Assembly (NCBI GenBank): GCA_013415595.1
Contig: JAAEEW010000155.1
Span: 1-15,889, forward strand
Reading direction: 5' to 3'
Length of the DNA: 15,889 nt
Source of the DNA: Methanosarcinales archaeon
Lineage (GTDB): Archaea > Halobacteriota > Methanosarcinia > Methanotrichales > Methanotrichaceae
This document shows, piece after piece, positions 14,445 to 15,889 of the stretch (positions are counted from its first letter, which is position 1; each line of letters starts with the position of its first letter). Below the pieces are notes generated by a model. That model ran no database searches. It worked only from the letters and a program-made list of their open reading frames with translations, and was not told the origin of the DNA. Position numbers and translations under genes: made by a program.

Positions 14445-15299
14445 TTGGATATCACCATCGGCGAAGAGCAATCTTTTCAGCTCCTGCCCAGGTTCACCCT
14501 GGAGCAGGCAAGGGAGAAGGCCTGGGACAGGAAGCTGTCCGTCTTCAGCAGCGGCCTTTCCGGCTTCATTTCACGACCAAAACCTGAAGAGGTCCAGATA
14601 TCTTACATCGAGTACCGTTACGAGCCCTTCTGGCACGTCTCCTGCATGTCCCATTACGAGTACGAGCGGGTCCGCAACTACGCGGTGCCTGTGGCCTCCC
14701 CGGGCATACAGCGGGTGACCATTGAGGGCCGGGACTACCCGGTGGCCGACCGGCCGCCCCACTTCAACATCACCGGCACCGAGCACTGGCTGGAGGAGTC
14801 GGAGGCAGACGTGATCTTCGACGCGGTCAGCGAGCAGCAGCGAGACTGGAAGGGCTACCTGGACTACGACCGGGCCAGGTTGGAGGACCTGTCCTCCTTC
14901 GCCCCGGAGGGAAGCGTGGTGGTTCCCCCGGAGATGCGGGCCAGCGCGGCGGTGAGAAAGATATTCACCTCCCTGCTGCGGCCCATCCAGGCGGACAACA
15001 TCATCCAGGAGCAGGTGGAGGTGAAGCTGGTTAACCTCTATTTCCGGCCGGTCTATGCCTTCGAGTACAGGTGGGAGACGAAGGGCAAGACGGCGGTGGT
15101 GGAGCTGGACGGCCTGACCGGGGAGATGAAGAGCAGCAACGTGACCCTCCGCCAGCAGTTCGAGAGGGTGATGACCAGAAAGGTGCTCTTCGACCTGGGG
15201 GTGGACGCCGTGGACCTCATCGTTCCCGGGGGAGGGATGGCGGTCAAGCTGGCCAGGGCGGTGGTGGACAGCCGCCAGCCGCCTGAGCAGAGCAAGTAG
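14445..15299 (+). CDS. Conserved-looking protein of unknown function, possible PepSY-like repeats
   Basis: I do not recognise a named family for this roughly 284-residue protein. It has no signal peptide or obvious membrane helix. Two segments look alike, YIEYRYEPFWHVSC (about 54-67) and NLYFRPVYAFEYRW (about 203-216): beta strands ending in aromatic residues, the second followed by a DGLTGE turn (about 226-231). This resembles PepSY-type domains, which I suggest only as a lead. Other striking stretches are IVPPEMRAS-like VVPPEMRAS (about 161-169) and VDLIVPGGGMAVKLARA near the C terminus. TTG 14445 is chosen because a strong GGGAGGGAGGAG lies just before it; the in-frame ATG at 14424 has no ribosome site and would add seven residues (MRREGGA) that merely encode it. 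Confidence 0.75.
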   Translation: MDITIGEEQSFQLLPRFTLEQAREKAWDRKLSVFSSGLSGFISRPKPEEVQISYIEYRYEPFWHVSCMSHYEYERVRNYAVPVASPGIQRVTIEGRDYPVADRPPHFNITGTEHWLEESEADVIFDAVSEQQRDWKGYLDYDRARLEDLSSFAPEGSVVVPPEMRASAAVRKIFTSLLRPIQADNIIQEQVEVKLVNLYFRPVYAFEYRWETKGKTAVVELDGLTGEMKSSNVTLRQQFERVMTRKVLFDLGVDAVDLIVPGGGMAVKLARAVVDSRQPPEQSK

Positions 15300-15316
15300 C
15301 GGCCGGGAGATCAAAC

Positions 15317-15430
15317 CAGGCGGATCGGAGAAGAGGCACTGAGGGAAGGAGCATCCAGGAAAGCATATCGAGAAAGGCGTATCAAGGGATTGCGTATCCA
15401 GTAAGGCGTATCGAGGGATGGCCATATCAG
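15317..15430. repeat. Degenerate 14-15 bp tandem repeat (eight units)
   Basis: Eight end-to-end units start at 15317, 15331, 15344, 15359, 15373, 15387, 15402 and 15416, with a consensus near RRAAGGCGTATCNAG. Unit length alternates between 13, 14 and 15 bases, which breaks codon phase and argues against coding. The central five units are the most alike (for example AAAGGCGTATCAAG and TAAGGCGTATCGAG). The array lies in the spacer between the convergent genes ending at 15299 and 15538. Confidence 0.75.
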
Positions 15431-15471
15431 GGGACGGCCAGGGTCCTGGAGTGGGGAAATTAATGTCTGCC

Positions 15472-15529
15472 GGCGGCCTGCCCCGGCCGCCCTCTGAGCT
15501 TTTTGAATTTTGGATTTTTTTTTATTTTT
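15472..15529 (+). terminator. Strong intrinsic-type terminator
   Basis: GGCGGCC (15472-15478) pairs with GGCCGCC (15485-15491) around a six-base loop. Eight bases later a long T-rich tract begins (15500-15529), with runs of five, nine and five T's. It ends plus-strand transcription from the gene at 14445, just before the convergent oxidoreductase gene. Confidence 0.75.
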
Positions 15530-15537
15530 CTCAGATC

Positions 15538-15889
15538 TCATCGTCCCGACGGGAAATGGGAGGTGACGGCGTCCTGCACCTCGTCCAGCCAGGCGCTCCT
15601 CTCCTCAGGCGTGCTGGTCACCACCACGGAGAAGACCTTTCTGTAGAACCGTCTCACCCCGCACAGGTCGAAGATGCAGCTCCTCCACTCCCGCTCCAGG
15701 GGGTCGCCGAAGGCCTGCATCTCTCGAGCCGGGGGAGTGTTGGAGGTGTTGAAGACCAGGGCCGCCCGGGCCTGCAGGAGGCCGCAGGGCACGCCCTCTC
15801 CGCCGTCCCCCTCCAGGAACTGGTAGGCCACTCCGGCCCGGAGCACCCGGTCCACCCAGCCCTTGAGGATGGCCGGCGGCTGGCCCCAC
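15538..15889 (-). CDS. Flavodoxin-fold NAD(P)H oxidoreductase, C-terminal part (cut by window edge)
   Basis: The minus strand is open from the window edge (first full codon at 15888-15886) to TGA at 15540-15538, about 116 residues. The start of the visible part, WGQPPAILKGWVDRVLRAGV, is the hallmark of the Flavodoxin_2/NQO1-KefF-MdaB group, where a Trp-x-x-Pro-A-x-LK-GW-x-D segment follows the FMN-binding loop. Next come GLLQARAALVFNTSNTP (the strand and loop near FMN) and a C-terminal helical half with FDLCGVRRFYRKVFS, also usual for the family. The likely role is FMN-dependent reduction of quinones or other small acceptors with NAD(P)H. The N-terminal half lies outside. Internal GTGs (15855 and others) are not starts, since the homology continues upstream of them. 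Confidence 0.85.
   Translation of the reverse strand, partial: WGQPPAILKGWVDRVLRAGVAYQFLEGDGGEGVPCGLLQARAALVFNTSNTPPAREMQAFGDPLEREWRSCIFDLCGVRRFYRKVFSVVVTSTPEERSAWLDEVQDAVTSHFPSGR

Noticed and set aside
15463..15600. Plus-strand frame starting ATG TCT GCC after the tandem repeat
   Set aside because: It runs through the terminator T tract, giving a Phe-rich stretch, and then antisense to the oxidoreductase gene.

Overview
The window is from a GC-rich archaeon, almost certainly a methanogenic euryarchaeote. Archaeal markers include ABCE1/RLI, the Nob1 endonuclease, ribosomal protein eS17, an archaeal-type alanyl-tRNA synthetase, a GfcR/PyrE-like regulator, a ThiD-ThiN fusion, and UPF0216 (DUF61) and UPF0248 (DUF504) proteins. 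The protein sequences and base composition resemble the acetate-using Methanothrix/Methanosaeta (Methanotrichaceae) lineage. That placement is from memory and was not computed. No insertion sequence, CRISPR array, tRNA or rRNA gene was found, so this looks like ordinary core chromosome.

Layout: (1) 1-97, minus strand: the first 32 codons of a secreted protein that runs off the left edge. (2) 250-6352, plus strand: an HD phosphohydrolase, a UPF0216 protein, a protein made of five exact 34-residue repeats, ThiDN (thiamine), eS17, DapA and DapB (lysine/diaminopimelate), and a small two-CxxC protein. eS17, dapA and dapB overlap head to tail and form a clear translationally coupled unit. (3) 6465-7438: a minus-strand YwbE-family gene, then a plus-strand gene of unknown function that may have a frameshifted tail. 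(4) 7686-9866, minus strand: an operon of a small three-helix membrane protein, possibly EMC6-like, followed by ABCE1. (5) 9998-11072, plus strand: Nob1 and the GfcR-like regulator, one base apart. (6) 11184-11453, minus strand: a UPF0248 protein with a hairpin/U-tract terminator. (7) 11554-15299, plus strand: alaS, its terminator, and a conserved-looking protein of unknown function. (8) 15300-15540: intergenic DNA with a 14-15 bp tandem repeat and a strong terminator. (9) 15538-15889, minus strand: the C-terminal part of a flavodoxin-fold NAD(P)H oxidoreductase cut by the right edge.

Most genes serve translation and ribosome biogenesis (eS17, Nob1, ABCE1, AlaRS), lysine and thiamine biosynthesis, and nucleotide or phosphoribosyl chemistry. 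The least explained items are the 34-residue repeat protein, the EMC6-like protein next to ABCE1, the unknown genes at 6893 and 14445, and the tandem repeat at 15317-15430. I see no clearly new multi-gene defence or mobile system here.
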